In this document: in pieces, positions 28,033-37,498 of the stretch
Position numbering within the stretch: position 1 is the first letter of the stretch
Layout of the letters: each line of letters begins with the position of its first letter
Origin: Methanobrevibacter sp.
GTDB lineage: Archaea; Methanobacteriota; Methanobacteria; Methanobacteriales; Methanobacteriaceae
Assembly: GCF_017409525.1 (NCBI RefSeq)
Contig: NZ_JAFQSO010000011.1
Span: forward strand, 1 to 64,000
Direction: 5' to 3'
Length of the DNA stretch: 64,000 nucleotides
The notes under the pieces: generated by a model
What the model was told of the DNA's origin: nothing
Seen by the model: the letters and a program-made list of their open reading frames with translations, nothing else
Database searches by the model: none
Made by a program: the position numbers and the translations under genes

Positions 28033-28044
28033 TATTTGATTTTT

Positions 28045-28659
28045 ATGGATATTTTAGGTATTGATGAAGCGGGTAGAGGGTCTGTTCTAGGTCCTATGGT
28101 TATTGCAGGTGTTGTTGTACCTGAAAAAATGGAAAAAGTTTTAGAACGCATGGGAGTTAAGGATTCTAAAAGATTAACTCCAAACAGACGTACTATCTTA
28201 TCTAGAAAGCTTAAAAAGATGTTTGATTATGAAATTGTTGTAATTTCTGCTCGTGAAATAGATGAAATGAGGGCTGAAGGCATCAATCTCAATGAAATTG
28301 AGAAAAATGCAATGGAATCCATTTTATTAAAAATGAATCCAGAAAAAGCTATTGTTGATGCCGTGGATGTTAAGGCAGAGCGTTTTCAAGATAATCTTCG
28401 CAATGACACTGGAATCAATGTCGTGGCGGAACACAAGGCTGATGATAAATATATTGAAGTTAGTGCGGCATCCATAATTGCTAAAGCTGAAAGAGATAAT
28501 CAAATTTCTCAATTAAATAAAGATTTTATTAAATTGGGAGGAATTGGTTCTGGATATCCTTCAGATCCAAAAACAAAAGAATTTTTAACTAATTATACTT
28601 ATGAAGAAATGCCGGACTTTGTAAGAAGGTCTTGGGCAACTGTTGCCAAAATGAAATAA
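28045..28659 (+). CDS. rnhB: Ribonuclease HII
   Basis: Removes ribonucleotides and RNA primers from DNA-RNA hybrids. The protein of 204 residues begins MDILGIDEAGRGSVLGPMVIAGVVV, where DEAGRG carries the first catalytic acidic residues. AIVDAVDVKAERF and HKADDKYIEVSAASIIAKAERD supply the others. The ATG at 28045 is preferred; an in-frame TTG nine bases upstream is possible, and neither has a ribosome site. The T-tract before it ends the mreB transcript. Confidence 0.94.
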   Translation: MDILGIDEAGRGSVLGPMVIAGVVVPEKMEKVLERMGVKDSKRLTPNRRTILSRKLKKMFDYEIVVISAREIDEMRAEGINLNEIEKNAMESILLKMNPEKAIVDAVDVKAERFQDNLRNDTGINVVAEHKADDKYIEVSAASIIAKAERDNQISQLNKDFIKLGGIGSGYPSDPKTKEFLTNYTYEEMPDFVRRSWATVAKMK

Positions 28660-28750
28660 TTTTCCACTTTTTTTAAATAATATTTAAGTATATGAAATAA
28701 TAAATTTAATCTTATAAAATTTTCGATATAATAAGATATAGAGGGTAAAA

Positions 28751-29590
28751 ATGGTTGTTGAATTTTTTACTTCATTTTTAGATAATATTGTTGACATTTT
28801 TAGTCAAGGAGGAATTATAACTTATATAATTCTTTTCATTGGTATTTATGGTCTTATCATTGCAATAAGAAAAATTGCTTATTTAAGAAGAATTAGTAAA
28901 GTTGACACCACTGAAATATTTGGTGTTGTTACGGCTTCTATGGAAAGAGGAGGCGCTGTTGAAGCATTAAAGCAGATTAATAACTTTAAAAATCCTATTT
29001 CTAAGATTATTTCTGAAACTTTAAAAATTGGTTATAAGAATAAAACTGAAGTTGAAGAAAGTATGGAGCAAATTTTCATTGTAGAAGTAGCAAAAATGAC
29101 AAAAGGATTAAGCACAATTAAGACTATTACTGAGCTTGCTCCTTTTTTAGGTTTAATAGGTACTGTTATTGGTATTTGGATGACATTCAAGTCATTGGGC
29201 GTTAATCCCGATTCTGCAGCTATGGCAGAAGGAATTTATGTAGCTTTAACAACAACAATTATGGGACTTTTAGTGGCGATTATTCTATTACCTATTTATA
29301 CATATATTCAAGGACTTATCGAAGCTGAAATGGATAAAATTGAGCTTGCTACAAAAATGACTAATTGGGGATTCGCTGTAGTAAAAGTTAGAGTTGATTC
29401 TAATGTGGAATGCGCACTTGAAGCTCTTCAGAATGCAGAGGGTGTTGTTAACACAAGACTAATTTCCGATCCTTATGCTAATATTAAAGTGTCGTTTAAA
29501 CCGAGCATGCTGGATAAGAGTATCGCGAATATTATTTTAGAGAAATGTAATGTTAATGCTGAAATTACTGAAAGTAAACTAAAACAATAG
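28751..29590 (+). CDS. ExbB/TolQ/MotA-type proton channel with C-terminal HMA-like domain
   Basis: A 279-residue membrane protein. Helix 1 is at about 21-40. The conserved channel helices follow: ELAPFLGLIGTVIGIWMTFKSLG (128-150) and MAEGIYVALTTTIMGLLVAIILLPIYTYI (158-186). These are standard for ExbB-type channels. Residues about 208-272 add a domain with a beta-alpha-beta-beta-alpha-beta pattern (FAVVKVRVDSNVECALEALQNAEGV...NIKVSFKPSMLDKSIANIILEKCNVNAEI) that resembles a heavy-metal-associated fold, but without the CxxC metal site. AGAGGG precedes the ATG. It forms a pair with the ExbD-like gene five bases beyond its stop. Confidence 0.88.
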   Translation: MVVEFFTSFLDNIVDIFSQGGIITYIILFIGIYGLIIAIRKIAYLRRISKVDTTEIFGVVTASMERGGAVEALKQINNFKNPISKIISETLKIGYKNKTEVEESMEQIFIVEVAKMTKGLSTIKTITELAPFLGLIGTVIGIWMTFKSLGVNPDSAAMAEGIYVALTTTIMGLLVAIILLPIYTYIQGLIEAEMDKIELATKMTNWGFAVVKVRVDSNVECALEALQNAEGVVNTRLISDPYANIKVSFKPSMLDKSIANIILEKCNVNAEITESKLKQ

Positions 29591-29598
29591 GTGATTTG

Positions 29599-30012
29599 AT
29601 GGCTATTGATGTAAGAGCTTATAAGAAGAAAGTTTTAAATCAAAAACCAAGTATCAATTTAGTTCCTTTTATTGATATTCTTTTCACAATTTTGATTTTT
29701 TTAGTAGTTACTAGTAATTTTTCAGCTACTGATGTTCAAGCTGATGACTCTGATGTTGTTAATGATGCAACAGGAAAACCAAATGTCACTGATGTTTCTG
29801 GTGATCAAGAATACTATATTGTGCCTGTAGCTAATTTACATAAAGTTACAGTCAATGGGGTTGATAAATCAGACTTGATATCGAATAACGCAATTGGTGT
29901 TCATGCAAAAGTTATGGATGAAGGACAGATATCTATTAAGCCGGGAGAAATAGACATTACCACTCCAGAGGGATTCTCTCCGGATGAGGCTGTTCGTCGT
30001 CCGAATACATAA
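29599..30012 (+). CDS. ExbD/TolR-like protein
   Basis: A 137-residue protein with one transmembrane helix, [26 protein letters not shown] (about residues 16-41), carrying the essential aspartate typical of ExbD/TolR (PFIDIL). The outer domain of about 95 residues is acidic and ends DEAVRRPNT. The start is the ATG at 29599 after AGGTGATTTG. With the preceding channel gene it should form a proton-driven motor. A monoderm archaeon has no TonB or outer membrane, so the energised target is unknown. Confidence 0.85.
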   Translation: MAIDVRAYKKKVLNQKPSINLVPFIDILFTILIFLVVTSNFSATDVQADDSDVVNDATGKPNVTDVSGDQEYYIVPVANLHKVTVNGVDKSDLISNNAIGVHAKVMDEGQISIKPGEIDITTPEGFSPDEAVRRPNT

Positions 30013-30020
30013 AGTGGGGA

Positions 30021-30653
30021 ATGAAAGTGTATACAGGCAGAATTTTATCAACAGGGATGAATAAAGATGGTAAACCTTTTGTAGCATATCGTGTTTCAAG
30101 CAGGTCATTTCCGAATAGGCAATGTTTAGAATTTGAAACTCGTGCAGCGGTTGTTCCAAAAGAAGGTTATGTGAATGATATTTTTGAGAATCCGTATATT
30201 ACCTACAATTCCATTCGTATTGTAGATGATGTGGCTATCGTGTCTAATGGTTCTCAAACTGATGTTATAGCGGATAAGATAGCTGTAGGAATGAATATTA
30301 GGGATGCGATGGCATATTCATTACTTACTATGGATTATGAAAAAGATGATTATAATACTCCTAGGATTGCGGCTGCTATCACATCAACCGATAAGGAAGA
30401 CGAATATGGCTGTTATATTGGAATTGTAAACGATAAGAAGTTGCTAGTTGAGGAAGTTCCATTTGGGGATGCGGCATTTATTTCAACATATGGAAGTCAA
30501 GTGCCGGATTTAGTTGACTTTGAAGCAAAAACTGCCGCTGAATCTGCTAAGTTTATTTTTGATGAAGGCACTTTTGCTGATTATGAAAAGCCAGTAACTT
30601 CATGTGCTGCTGTTTTTGATGGAGAATGGACTATTGATGTCTATAATCCATAA
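30021..30653 (+). CDS. purO: Archaeal IMP cyclohydrolase PurO
   Basis: Closes the purine ring by converting formamido-AICAR to IMP. The 210-residue protein matches the archaeal PurO type, unrelated to bacterial PurH. Recognisable segments are [32 protein letters not shown] and [25 protein letters not shown]. It starts eight bases after the ExbD-like gene and is followed by a T-rich tract, so it may close the exbBD transcript or lead into the cof genes. Confidence 0.93.
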   Translation: MKVYTGRILSTGMNKDGKPFVAYRVSSRSFPNRQCLEFETRAAVVPKEGYVNDIFENPYITYNSIRIVDDVAIVSNGSQTDVIADKIAVGMNIRDAMAYSLLTMDYEKDDYNTPRIAAAITSTDKEDEYGCYIGIVNDKKLLVEEVPFGDAAFISTYGSQVPDLVDFEAKTAAESAKFIFDEGTFADYEKPVTSCAAVFDGEWTIDVYNP

Positions 30654-30686
30654 TTTTTTTATTTTTTTAATTTTTTAGATGATATT

Positions 30687-31451
30687 ATGACAATTGAATT
30701 GATAGGGTTAGAGAATATTCCCCTTGTTGATGAGAAGGACGATATTTCTGTGATTATTAAGGATGCAATTAATAAGCAGGGATGTTCTATTAATCATGGG
30801 GATATTATTTTAATAGCAGAAACTTTAATTTCAAAAGCTGAAGGCAATTTTATTAAATTAAATGAGTTAACCCCTTCAGATGAAGCATTGGATTTGGCAA
30901 AAAGATCTAATAAAGATCCGAACCTTGTTGAAGCCATCATACAGCAATCCAACGAAATTGTTGAAGTCGGCCCTAGTTTTATCATTACTGAAACTAAGCA
31001 GGGTTTTGTTTGTGCAAATGCTGGAATTGACGAATCAAATGTTGGTGAAGGTTTGGCTACTCCTATGCCAGTAAATGCTGATAAATCCGCTTTTGAAATT
31101 CGTGAATTTTTGGAAAACGAATTTGGCGAAGAAATTGCAGTAATAATTACTGATACTCAAGGAAGGGCATTTAGATTTGGGGCTATAGGCACTTCAATTG
31201 GTTGTTCTGGCATTTCTCCTCTTTGGAAAAGAGTAGGTGAAAAGGATTTATACGGGCGTGAACTCGAAACAACTGAAATCGCAACTGCTGATGAACTAGC
31301 GGCTGCCGCATCATTGATTATGGGGCAAGCCGATGAAGGCCTTCCTGTGGTTATTATTAGGGGATTTGGCAATTTCGATGATTTGAGAAATGTCGATTCA
31401 GATATCTCTCCTTTACTAATGCCAAAAGAATTTGATGTATTTAGAAAATAG
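30687..31451 (+). CDS. cofE: Coenzyme F420-0:L-glutamate ligase
   Basis: Adds glutamates to F420-0 using GTP, making F420-2, the hydride carrier of methanogenesis. The 254 residues include [21 protein letters not shown], the [17 protein letters not shown] region, [17 protein letters not shown] and IIRGFG. It lies immediately upstream of cofD, separated by eight bases, so the last steps of F420 synthesis are encoded together. Confidence 0.95.
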   Translation: MTIELIGLENIPLVDEKDDISVIIKDAINKQGCSINHGDIILIAETLISKAEGNFIKLNELTPSDEALDLAKRSNKDPNLVEAIIQQSNEIVEVGPSFIITETKQGFVCANAGIDESNVGEGLATPMPVNADKSAFEIREFLENEFGEEIAVIITDTQGRAFRFGAIGTSIGCSGISPLWKRVGEKDLYGRELETTEIATADELAAAASLIMGQADEGLPVVIIRGFGNFDDLRNVDSDISPLLMPKEFDVFRK

Positions 31452-31459
31452 GTGTATTC

Positions 31460-32365
31460 ATGATTGCTGTCTTATCTGGAGGAACTGGAACTCCAAAATT
31501 GTTGCAAGGTTTAAAAGAAGTAATTGACCCCAGTGAATTGACAATTGTTGTAAACACGTTGGAGAATGATTATTTTGCAGGCGTTTATGTATCTGCAGAT
31601 ATCGACACTGTTTTATACACGATGGCTGATTTGATTAATGATGAATTGTGGTACGGTATTAAAGATGATACTTTCATCACTCATGAACAGCTTGAGGATA
31701 TTGGATGTCCTGAATTATTAAGAATTGGCGATAAGGATCGCGCTACAAAAATTCAGAAAACATTGCTGATGGAAAAATATGATTTGGCAAAGGCATGTGA
31801 GATTCAAGCGAAGAATATGGGGCTAACATGCAGGGTCATTCCAATGAGTAATGAAAATTCTGATATTAAAATTATCACGGATATTGGAGAGTTGGAATTT
31901 CATGATTTTTTAATTAAACACCAATCCCAACCTGAAGTTTTGGACGTTAAATTCTCTAAAGTGGCTCCTGTAGAGGATATCATAGATGTTATTAATAATT
32001 CTGATGCGGTCATTATCGGACCATCCAATCCAATCACTTCAATTTTACCGATCATATCCTTAGAAGGCATCATAGAAGCTTTAAAAAATACTCATGTGAT
32101 TGCAGTATCACCGATTATTGGTTCTGGAGCCGTATCCGGTCCTGCAAGCAAATTCATGAAGGCCCTTGATGTTGATGTTTCTGCTGTGGGTGTTGCATCA
32201 TTGTATAATGAATTTTTAAATACAATGGTAATCGATACAAAAGACGATGATAAAAAAATTGAGGTAAATCAAATAGTTAATAAGGTAATAGTTACAAATA
32301 CAATAATGAATAATTTAGATGCTAAAAAAAATTTGGCTAAAATTATTATTGAAAATATTCCTTAA
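31460..32365 (+). CDS. cofD: 2-phospho-L-lactate transferase CofD
   Basis: Transfers the phospholactyl group to Fo, giving F420-0, the substrate of CofE. The 301-residue protein starts MIAVLSGGTGTPKLLQGLKEV, the nucleotide-binding loop of the family. It continues with VVNTLENDYFAGVYVSADIDTVLYTMADL and has AVIIGPSNPITSILPIISLEGI near residue 180. A TAGGTG site precedes the ATG. Confidence 0.95.
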   Translation: MIAVLSGGTGTPKLLQGLKEVIDPSELTIVVNTLENDYFAGVYVSADIDTVLYTMADLINDELWYGIKDDTFITHEQLEDIGCPELLRIGDKDRATKIQKTLLMEKYDLAKACEIQAKNMGLTCRVIPMSNENSDIKIITDIGELEFHDFLIKHQSQPEVLDVKFSKVAPVEDIIDVINNSDAVIIGPSNPITSILPIISLEGIIEALKNTHVIAVSPIIGSGAVSGPASKFMKALDVDVSAVGVASLYNEFLNTMVIDTKDDDKKIEVNQIVNKVIVTNTIMNNLDAKKNLAKIIIENIP

Positions 32366-32386
32366 TATTTAATAGGCGGTTATTCA

Positions 32387-33148
32387 ATGATACAAATGAC
32401 TTTAATACAAATTGACAACTATGGTCCTTGGACTGTTACTCCAAGACCGAGAACTGAATCCGATTTACAAATGCTACAAGCAAGTTTATTTGCTGATTTA
32501 AATAATCATTTTGGAAATAAAAAAGGTTTAGTTTTCTTTACAAGATTCGATAACTTGCTTGCAATATCAAATGGTCTTGATGAAGAAGATCATTTAAGAA
32601 TTCAGAGGTCTATTAGGAACAGGTATCCTATCACTATAAGTATGGGTGTAGGTGCCGCTGAAACTCCTCATGAAGCTCAAAAATTAGCTACTATTGCGCT
32701 TCAAAATGCAGGTAGTGCTCAATCTGGTGAAAGAAAGGAAATCTTGGCTATTGATAGTTTAGTTAGTGAAGAAGATAGTTTTGTTCAAGCAGCTCATATT
32801 GATATTAATAGTGTTACTGAAACTTTAACTGATATAGAATCTGCATTTGACACTAGTTTCATGGTTAATAAGGCTCAACATTACTTGATGACAAAATTAA
32901 TTAAAAAAGGAGCATTATTGTTCTTCATAGGTGGAGATAATTTCATGTCTCCATGTAATGGTTTGAGCGAACAGGAAATTGAAGACATCATGGTAGAAAT
33001 AGATAATGAAATTGGCATTAAACTTAAAGCAGGTATCGGAAGAGGAAAAAACGCTGAAGATGCAGCTTATATGGCGGATATAGGTCTGGAAGAAATCCGC
33101 GCTCATAATAATGAAATGTGGACTTGGGTAATTGAAAAAGAATATTGA
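32387..33148 (+). CDS. gch3: GTP cyclohydrolase III
   Basis: The archaeal GTP cyclohydrolase that opens GTP to formylaminopyrimidine phosphate, the first step towards riboflavin and the Fo part of F420 (also named ArfA). The 253 residues begin [28 protein letters not shown] and contain two similar ferredoxin-like halves (around [19 protein letters not shown] and [20 protein letters not shown]), as expected from its relationship to nucleotide cyclase domains. GGCGGTT precedes the ATG. Its place directly after cofD fits F420 synthesis. Confidence 0.94.
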   Translation: MIQMTLIQIDNYGPWTVTPRPRTESDLQMLQASLFADLNNHFGNKKGLVFFTRFDNLLAISNGLDEEDHLRIQRSIRNRYPITISMGVGAAETPHEAQKLATIALQNAGSAQSGERKEILAIDSLVSEEDSFVQAAHIDINSVTETLTDIESAFDTSFMVNKAQHYLMTKLIKKGALLFFIGGDNFMSPCNGLSEQEIEDIMVEIDNEIGIKLKAGIGRGKNAEDAAYMADIGLEEIRAHNNEMWTWVIEKEY

Positions 33149-33156
33149 GGAATATC

Positions 33157-33888
33157 ATGCTTAAAGTAGTGGCACCTATGGCAGGGATAACCGATGCCAA
33201 ATTTTTAAATAAGGTTATTCCTTTTGGTTTTAATGTTGCTACTTTGGGAGGATATAGTTTAGATGCTCCAACGATTGAAGCAAGCGAAAAAATTATCCAA
33301 AGAGGTAGAAAAGAATTTGTTTTTCCATTAAATGAAACATTTGCTCATATAGAAAACGAGATTGCTTCAATTAAAAATGTTCACAGTAATGTGAAGGTCT
33401 CAGTAAATGTGAGGTCAACGACTCCACAGCCAATAATCGATATTGGGAATATTGAAAATTTAGACATTGTTGAAATTAATTGCCATTGCCGTCAGGAAGA
33501 GATTTTAAATATTGGTTGCGGACAGGAAATGTTAAAAAGACCAGATTTAGGAGATTTTATTTCACAAGTTGTTGATAATGTTGCTTGTGAGGTTTCAGTT
33601 AAGATTCGGGCAAATGTTGATGGTATAGATACTTTAAAAATAGCTCGTCTGATTGAGCAGGCGGGTGCAGATTATTTGCATATTGATGCCATGAAAAAAG
33701 GTGTCTTCGATGCTGATTATAATCTTTTAGAGAATATATGTAATAATGTTCAAATTAAAGTTATAGGAAATAATTCTGTTAATAATGAAGCTAATGCTCA
33801 AAAAATGATTGAAACTGGTGTTAATGGATTTTCAATAGCTCGAGGAGTTATTTCTGGAAATTTAGGTTTCAATATTTCTGATTTTTAA
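33157..33888 (+). CDS. TIM-barrel protein of the MJ0144 / dihydrouridine-synthase-like family
   Basis: A 243-residue protein starting MLKVVAPMAGITDAKFLNKVIPFGFN, which resembles the beginning of tRNA-dihydrouridine synthases (PMAGxTD). The barrel ends with GNNSVNNEANAQKMIETGVNGFSIARGVISGN, the phosphate-binding end of the flavin barrel. VEINCHCRQEEILNIGCG contains three cysteines. The start is ATG 33157 with GAGG six bases before it. Methanogen members of this group lie next to GTP cyclohydrolase III in several genomes, as here, but their substrate is not known to me. Confidence 0.6.
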   Translation: MLKVVAPMAGITDAKFLNKVIPFGFNVATLGGYSLDAPTIEASEKIIQRGRKEFVFPLNETFAHIENEIASIKNVHSNVKVSVNVRSTTPQPIIDIGNIENLDIVEINCHCRQEEILNIGCGQEMLKRPDLGDFISQVVDNVACEVSVKIRANVDGIDTLKIARLIEQAGADYLHIDAMKKGVFDADYNLLENICNNVQIKVIGNNSVNNEANAQKMIETGVNGFSIARGVISGNLGFNISDF

Positions 33889-33961
33889 GATTTTTAAAAC
33901 AATTGTTATTAGAAAACATTATTAATGGTTTAAAATAAAAATTATTTCAATAGGTGATTTC

Positions 33962-35560
33962 ATGGATTTTATAACTCTTAAGAATATTACAAAAAGTTTC
34001 GATGATGTCAATGTTCTTAAAGATATTAATTTAAAGATTAGCGAAGGGGAAACTTTAGGTATTTTAGGACGTAGTGGAAGTGGAAAATCTGTTTTAATCA
34101 ATATGCTCAGAGGTACATTAGATTACAAACCTGATGGCGGTCAAATATTGGTTAATGTTGCTGTTTGCCCGGAATGTTTGGCTGTAGACTCTCCATCTCA
34201 TGATGGTGAAAAATGTAGTTGCGGAGCAACTTTAGAAACAAGGGAAGTTGATTTCTTCAATTGTGAAAGAAAATTATTTGCAAGCATTAAAAGAAGAATT
34301 TCCATCATGCTACAACGTAATTTTGCATTATATGATGAAGAAACTGTAATCGAAAATGTCATGAGAGCAATGGGTGATGATAAGCAGTATGAAGAAAAGA
34401 TTTACTTTGCTTTGGAATTATTGGAAATGGTTCAGATGAACCATAGGATTACTCACATTGCCCGTGATTTAAGTGGTGGGGAAAAACAAAGAGTGGTTCT
34501 TGCAAGACAATTGGCTAAAAATCCAATGATGTTTTTAGCAGATGAACCTACCGGTACTTTAGACCCTCAAACTGCTGTAAAACTCCATAATACTTTGAAA
34601 GAAGGCGTGAAAGATGAAGGAATCACCATGTTAATCACATCTCACTGGCCTGAAGTAATGGTTGAACTGGCAGATAATGTTATTTGGTTAGAAGACGGTC
34701 AAATTAAACAGGAAGGGGATCCTCATGAAGTCGTAGACAGTTTCATGGAAACTGTCCCAGTTCCTAAAAAGCCAGAAGTTCCTGAATTCGGCGAACCTGA
34801 AGTTGTTCTTGAAGATGTTAAAAAACATTATTATTCTATCGAACGTGGTGTTGTAAAAGCTGTGGATGGAGTAAGTTTAACCATCAATAAAGAGGAAATA
34901 TTCGGTATTGTAGGTTTAAGCGGTTCTGGTAAAACAACCACTACCCGTATGTTAATGGGATTAACCGAGCCAAGTAGCGGTGATATTAAAATCAAACTTG
35001 GTGATGAATGGATTGACATGACTAAGGTAGGTCCTCTTAACCGTGGCCGTATCATGCCTTATATTGGTTTATTACACCAGGAATATTCATTATATCCTCA
35101 CAGGACTATCCTAGGTAACTTGACTGATGCAATTAGTTTGAACTTACCTGCTGAATTTGGTAAGATTAAAGCTATTCATGCATTAACCACAGTAGGATTT
35201 ACTGATGATATGGCAGTTAGCATTCTTGATAAATATCCTGACCAGCTAAGTGTTGGAGAAAAACATAGGGTTGCTCTTGCGCAGGTTTTAATTAAAGAAC
35301 CTAATCTCATCGTGTTAGATGAGCCAACAGGTACTATGGATCCTGTTACTCGTGTTGTTGTAACAGATTCTATCTTAAAAGCGCGTGAAGAATTGGAGCA
35401 AACATTCATTATCATTTCTCACGACATGGACTTTGTTTTGGATGTCTGTGACAGGGCTGCTTTGATGAGGGGAGGCAAACTCCTAGACATAGGCACTCCT
35501 GAAGAAATAGTTGAAAAATTAACTGTAGATGAAAAAGAAGACATGCTTAAAAGAGAGTAG
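33962..35560 (+). CDS. atwA: Methyl-coenzyme M reductase system component A2
   Basis: Twin ABC-ATPase of 532 residues that provides ATP hydrolysis for reductive activation of methyl-CoM reductase. Domain 1 has Walker [10 protein letters not shown] (about 34-42), signature LSGGEKQR and Walker [13 protein letters not shown]. Domain 2 has GLSGSGKTT (about 318-326), a changed signature LSVGEKHR, and [12 protein letters not shown]. Domain 1 contains an insertion with [20 protein letters not shown] that looks like a zinc-finger loop. TAGGTGATTTC precedes the ATG. The gene stands alone downstream of the F420 synthesis genes. Confidence 0.92.
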   Translation: MDFITLKNITKSFDDVNVLKDINLKISEGETLGILGRSGSGKSVLINMLRGTLDYKPDGGQILVNVAVCPECLAVDSPSHDGEKCSCGATLETREVDFFNCERKLFASIKRRISIMLQRNFALYDEETVIENVMRAMGDDKQYEEKIYFALELLEMVQMNHRITHIARDLSGGEKQRVVLARQLAKNPMMFLADEPTGTLDPQTAVKLHNTLKEGVKDEGITMLITSHWPEVMVELADNVIWLEDGQIKQEGDPHEVVDSFMETVPVPKKPEVPEFGEPEVVLEDVKKHYYSIERGVVKAVDGVSLTINKEEIFGIVGLSGSGKTTTTRMLMGLTEPSSGDIKIKLGDEWIDMTKVGPLNRGRIMPYIGLLHQEYSLYPHRTILGNLTDAISLNLPAEFGKIKAIHALTTVGFTDDMAVSILDKYPDQLSVGEKHRVALAQVLIKEPNLIVLDEPTGTMDPVTRVVVTDSILKAREELEQTFIIISHDMDFVLDVCDRAALMRGGKLLDIGTPEEIVEKLTVDEKEDMLKRE

Positions 35561-35570
35561 ATAATTCTTC

Positions 35571-36263
35571 TTATTCATTTAATATTTTTTTTATCTTTTT
35601 CCAATCTGGACAATATTGGTCCATTAATTTTTTAAATTTTTTTCCATGATTAAATTCTATTAGATGACATAGTTCATGTATAATAACATATTCAAGACAT
35701 ATTGGGTCTTTTTTTGCCAAATTTAGATTTAATGTAATTTTTTTATCCTGATATCTGCAATTTCCCCAATTTTTCATATTTCTTATCTTTACTTCAGAAG
35801 GCGCTTTTCCAACAATTTTCATGCATTTTTCTAAAATAGGGGGAATTGCTATTTTCATTTGGCTTCTATAGAATTCGGTCAGAATCTGCTTTCTTTTCTC
35901 TATTGTACTTCTTTTTGGGACAGGTAAATATATTACGGATTTGTTTTCATCGGCGAATGCATTTTTTACAGCTTCATTTGAAATTAGTTGCATTTGATAT
36001 TCTTTTCCCCACAGATAATGCTTTTCACCATTTTTATATTTTAGGGGACCTTGTATATTGTTATCCTGAATTAGCTTTTGTTTTTTCAAAATCCAATCTT
36101 TCCTTGCTTTGATGAAGTTTTCAATTTCTTCATCAGATACAAATGACGGCGCAGATACCCTAACCTCGCCGTCAGGCGGTAAAATGCGTATGTACATATT
36201 TTTGATATTTTTTCTGTGTAAGATGATGGCTATATTTTCAATAATTTTTGTTTCTTTTTTCAT
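35571..36263 (-). CDS. YgjP-type zinc metallopeptidase
   Basis: A 230-residue soluble protein of the YgjP/SprT-like M48-related family. The zinc motif is VIIHELCHLIEFNHGKKF near residues 191-208 (HExxH with a third ligand downstream), preceded by the family pattern WGNCRYQDKKITLNLNLAKKDPICLEYV. The N-terminal half is a beta-rich accessory domain. It is convergent with atwA. The physiological substrate is unknown. Confidence 0.85.
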   Translation of the reverse strand: MKKETKIIENIAIILHRKNIKNMYIRILPPDGEVRVSAPSFVSDEEIENFIKARKDWILKKQKLIQDNNIQGPLKYKNGEKHYLWGKEYQMQLISNEAVKNAFADENKSVIYLPVPKRSTIEKRKQILTEFYRSQMKIAIPPILEKCMKIVGKAPSEVKIRNMKNWGNCRYQDKKITLNLNLAKKDPICLEYVIIHELCHLIEFNHGKKFKKLMDQYCPDWKKIKKILNE

Positions 36264-36393
36264 TATTAATATTACTATTTTTGAAGTTTATAAATTCCAT
36301 ATACAATAAAGATTATATATTCAGTGTTTCAATAAATTATATTATTATTTTATAATTATCAGTTTATTGTTAAATTTTTTATGGAGGTTCATA

Positions 36394-36876
36394 ATGACTT
36401 GGGAAGATGCACCATCTCATATTTGTAGAGGGGGAGATGTAAGGGGACTTGCTTTTTGTTGTCCTCCAGTTAAACCATGTCCAGTATTAAATGCTTTACA
36501 GCAAGTTAATTTAACTCCACAGGAGTACATTGACATTAAGATTCAATTTGGAAAAGAAACTAGGTTAGGTGAAGGGGCAGGTACTTGTTTCGGTTCACTT
36601 ATTTGGTGTTGTAAACCATCAAAGCCTTGTCCATTAAGAGACATGACATTAAGGAATATGGGAATGACTCATGATGATTATTTGGACTTGAAAAAGGAAT
36701 TGTCCGAAAGGTTAGTTGGTGTTGAAAAACCTGATCCTGATGAAAGAGCAGAAGCGTTAGCTGAAACATTCCATGTCAGTAAACTTGAAGCCATGAATGT
36801 TTTAACTGAATGTAATAATGATTTGAGGGCTGCAGTAAAGGTTTTACATGCAAGATCTCTTGAAAATTCTGATTAA
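36394..36876 (+). CDS. Methanogenesis marker 9-type Cys-rich protein with UBA-like C-terminus
   Basis: A 160-residue protein. It contains an internal repeat with [11 protein letters not shown] (21-31) and [11 protein letters not shown] (71-81), each followed about 13 to 15 residues later by EYIDIK or DYLDLK. I associate the [19 protein letters not shown] motif with the methanogenesis marker 9 domain, with moderate confidence. The C-terminal region (about 116-154, [35 protein letters not shown]) has the pattern of a UBA three-helix domain. A GGAGG site nine bases upstream fixes the ATG at 36394. The cysteine repeats could bind a metal or iron-sulfur cluster. The next gene is for tetrapyrrole synthesis. 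Confidence 0.6.
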   Translation: MTWEDAPSHICRGGDVRGLAFCCPPVKPCPVLNALQQVNLTPQEYIDIKIQFGKETRLGEGAGTCFGSLIWCCKPSKPCPLRDMTLRNMGMTHDDYLDLKKELSERLVGVEKPDPDERAEALAETFHVSKLEAMNVLTECNNDLRAAVKVLHARSLENSD

Positions 36877-36877
36877 A

Positions 36878-37498
36878 ATGGATTGGACTTCTATTTATTT
36901 AAATACTTCAAATTTAAATGTTTTTATTTTAGGCACTGGTGAAGTTGCAACAAGAAGGGCCAATAAATTTCTAGATCATGGTGCTGATGTTAAATTGGCG
37001 GGAAGTAGTTTGTCTGAAGATTTAGAACATAAGGGGGCTGTATTATGTTCCACTGATGATGTTGACGAACTTGTGGCATGGTCTGATTTGGTTGTTGTTG
37101 CCAGCGGTGATGAAGATTTGTCTGATTATGTTTGCGGGATTGCTCAAGACAAACTCGTTAACAGGGCGGACTTTCCACTAAAAGGGGATGTAATTGTTCC
37201 AACAAGTTTCAATATTGGAGAAATTGAAATATCTATTTTTACTAATGGCAAAAGTCCATTAATGGCTCGCCAATTACGGAAAAAAATTCAGTCAATAATC
37301 ACGGAAGATGATATTTTAGAAATAGAACTTCAGGATTATGCACGTTCCATTTTAAAAGAGCGTGTTGATGATCAAAAGGATAGGAAGAAATGTCTTTATG
37401 AAATTTTTGAAGACGAGACCATTAATGAATTTATTAGAAATGGAGAAATTGATGAGGCAAAGACTCATATTGATAATTTGATAAGGGGATTACAGTGA
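36878..37498 (+). CDS. Precorrin-2 dehydrogenase / sirohydrochlorin ferrochelatase
   Basis: A 206-residue protein of the Met8p/CysG N-terminal family that oxidises precorrin-2 to sirohydrochlorin, the branch-point precursor of siroheme, cobamides and F430. It opens MDWTSIYLNTSNLNVFILGTGEVATRRANKFLDHGADVKLAG (NAD-binding fold). ADFPLKGDVIVPTSFNIGEIEISIFTNGKSPLMARQLRKKI follows. The ATG at 36878 lies two bases after the preceding stop. The end overlaps the start of hemA by four bases (GTGA), so both form one operon. Confidence 0.88.
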   Translation: MDWTSIYLNTSNLNVFILGTGEVATRRANKFLDHGADVKLAGSSLSEDLEHKGAVLCSTDDVDELVAWSDLVVVASGDEDLSDYVCGIAQDKLVNRADFPLKGDVIVPTSFNIGEIEISIFTNGKSPLMARQLRKKIQSIITEDDILEIELQDYARSILKERVDDQKDRKKCLYEIFEDETINEFIRNGEIDEAKTHIDNLIRGLQ

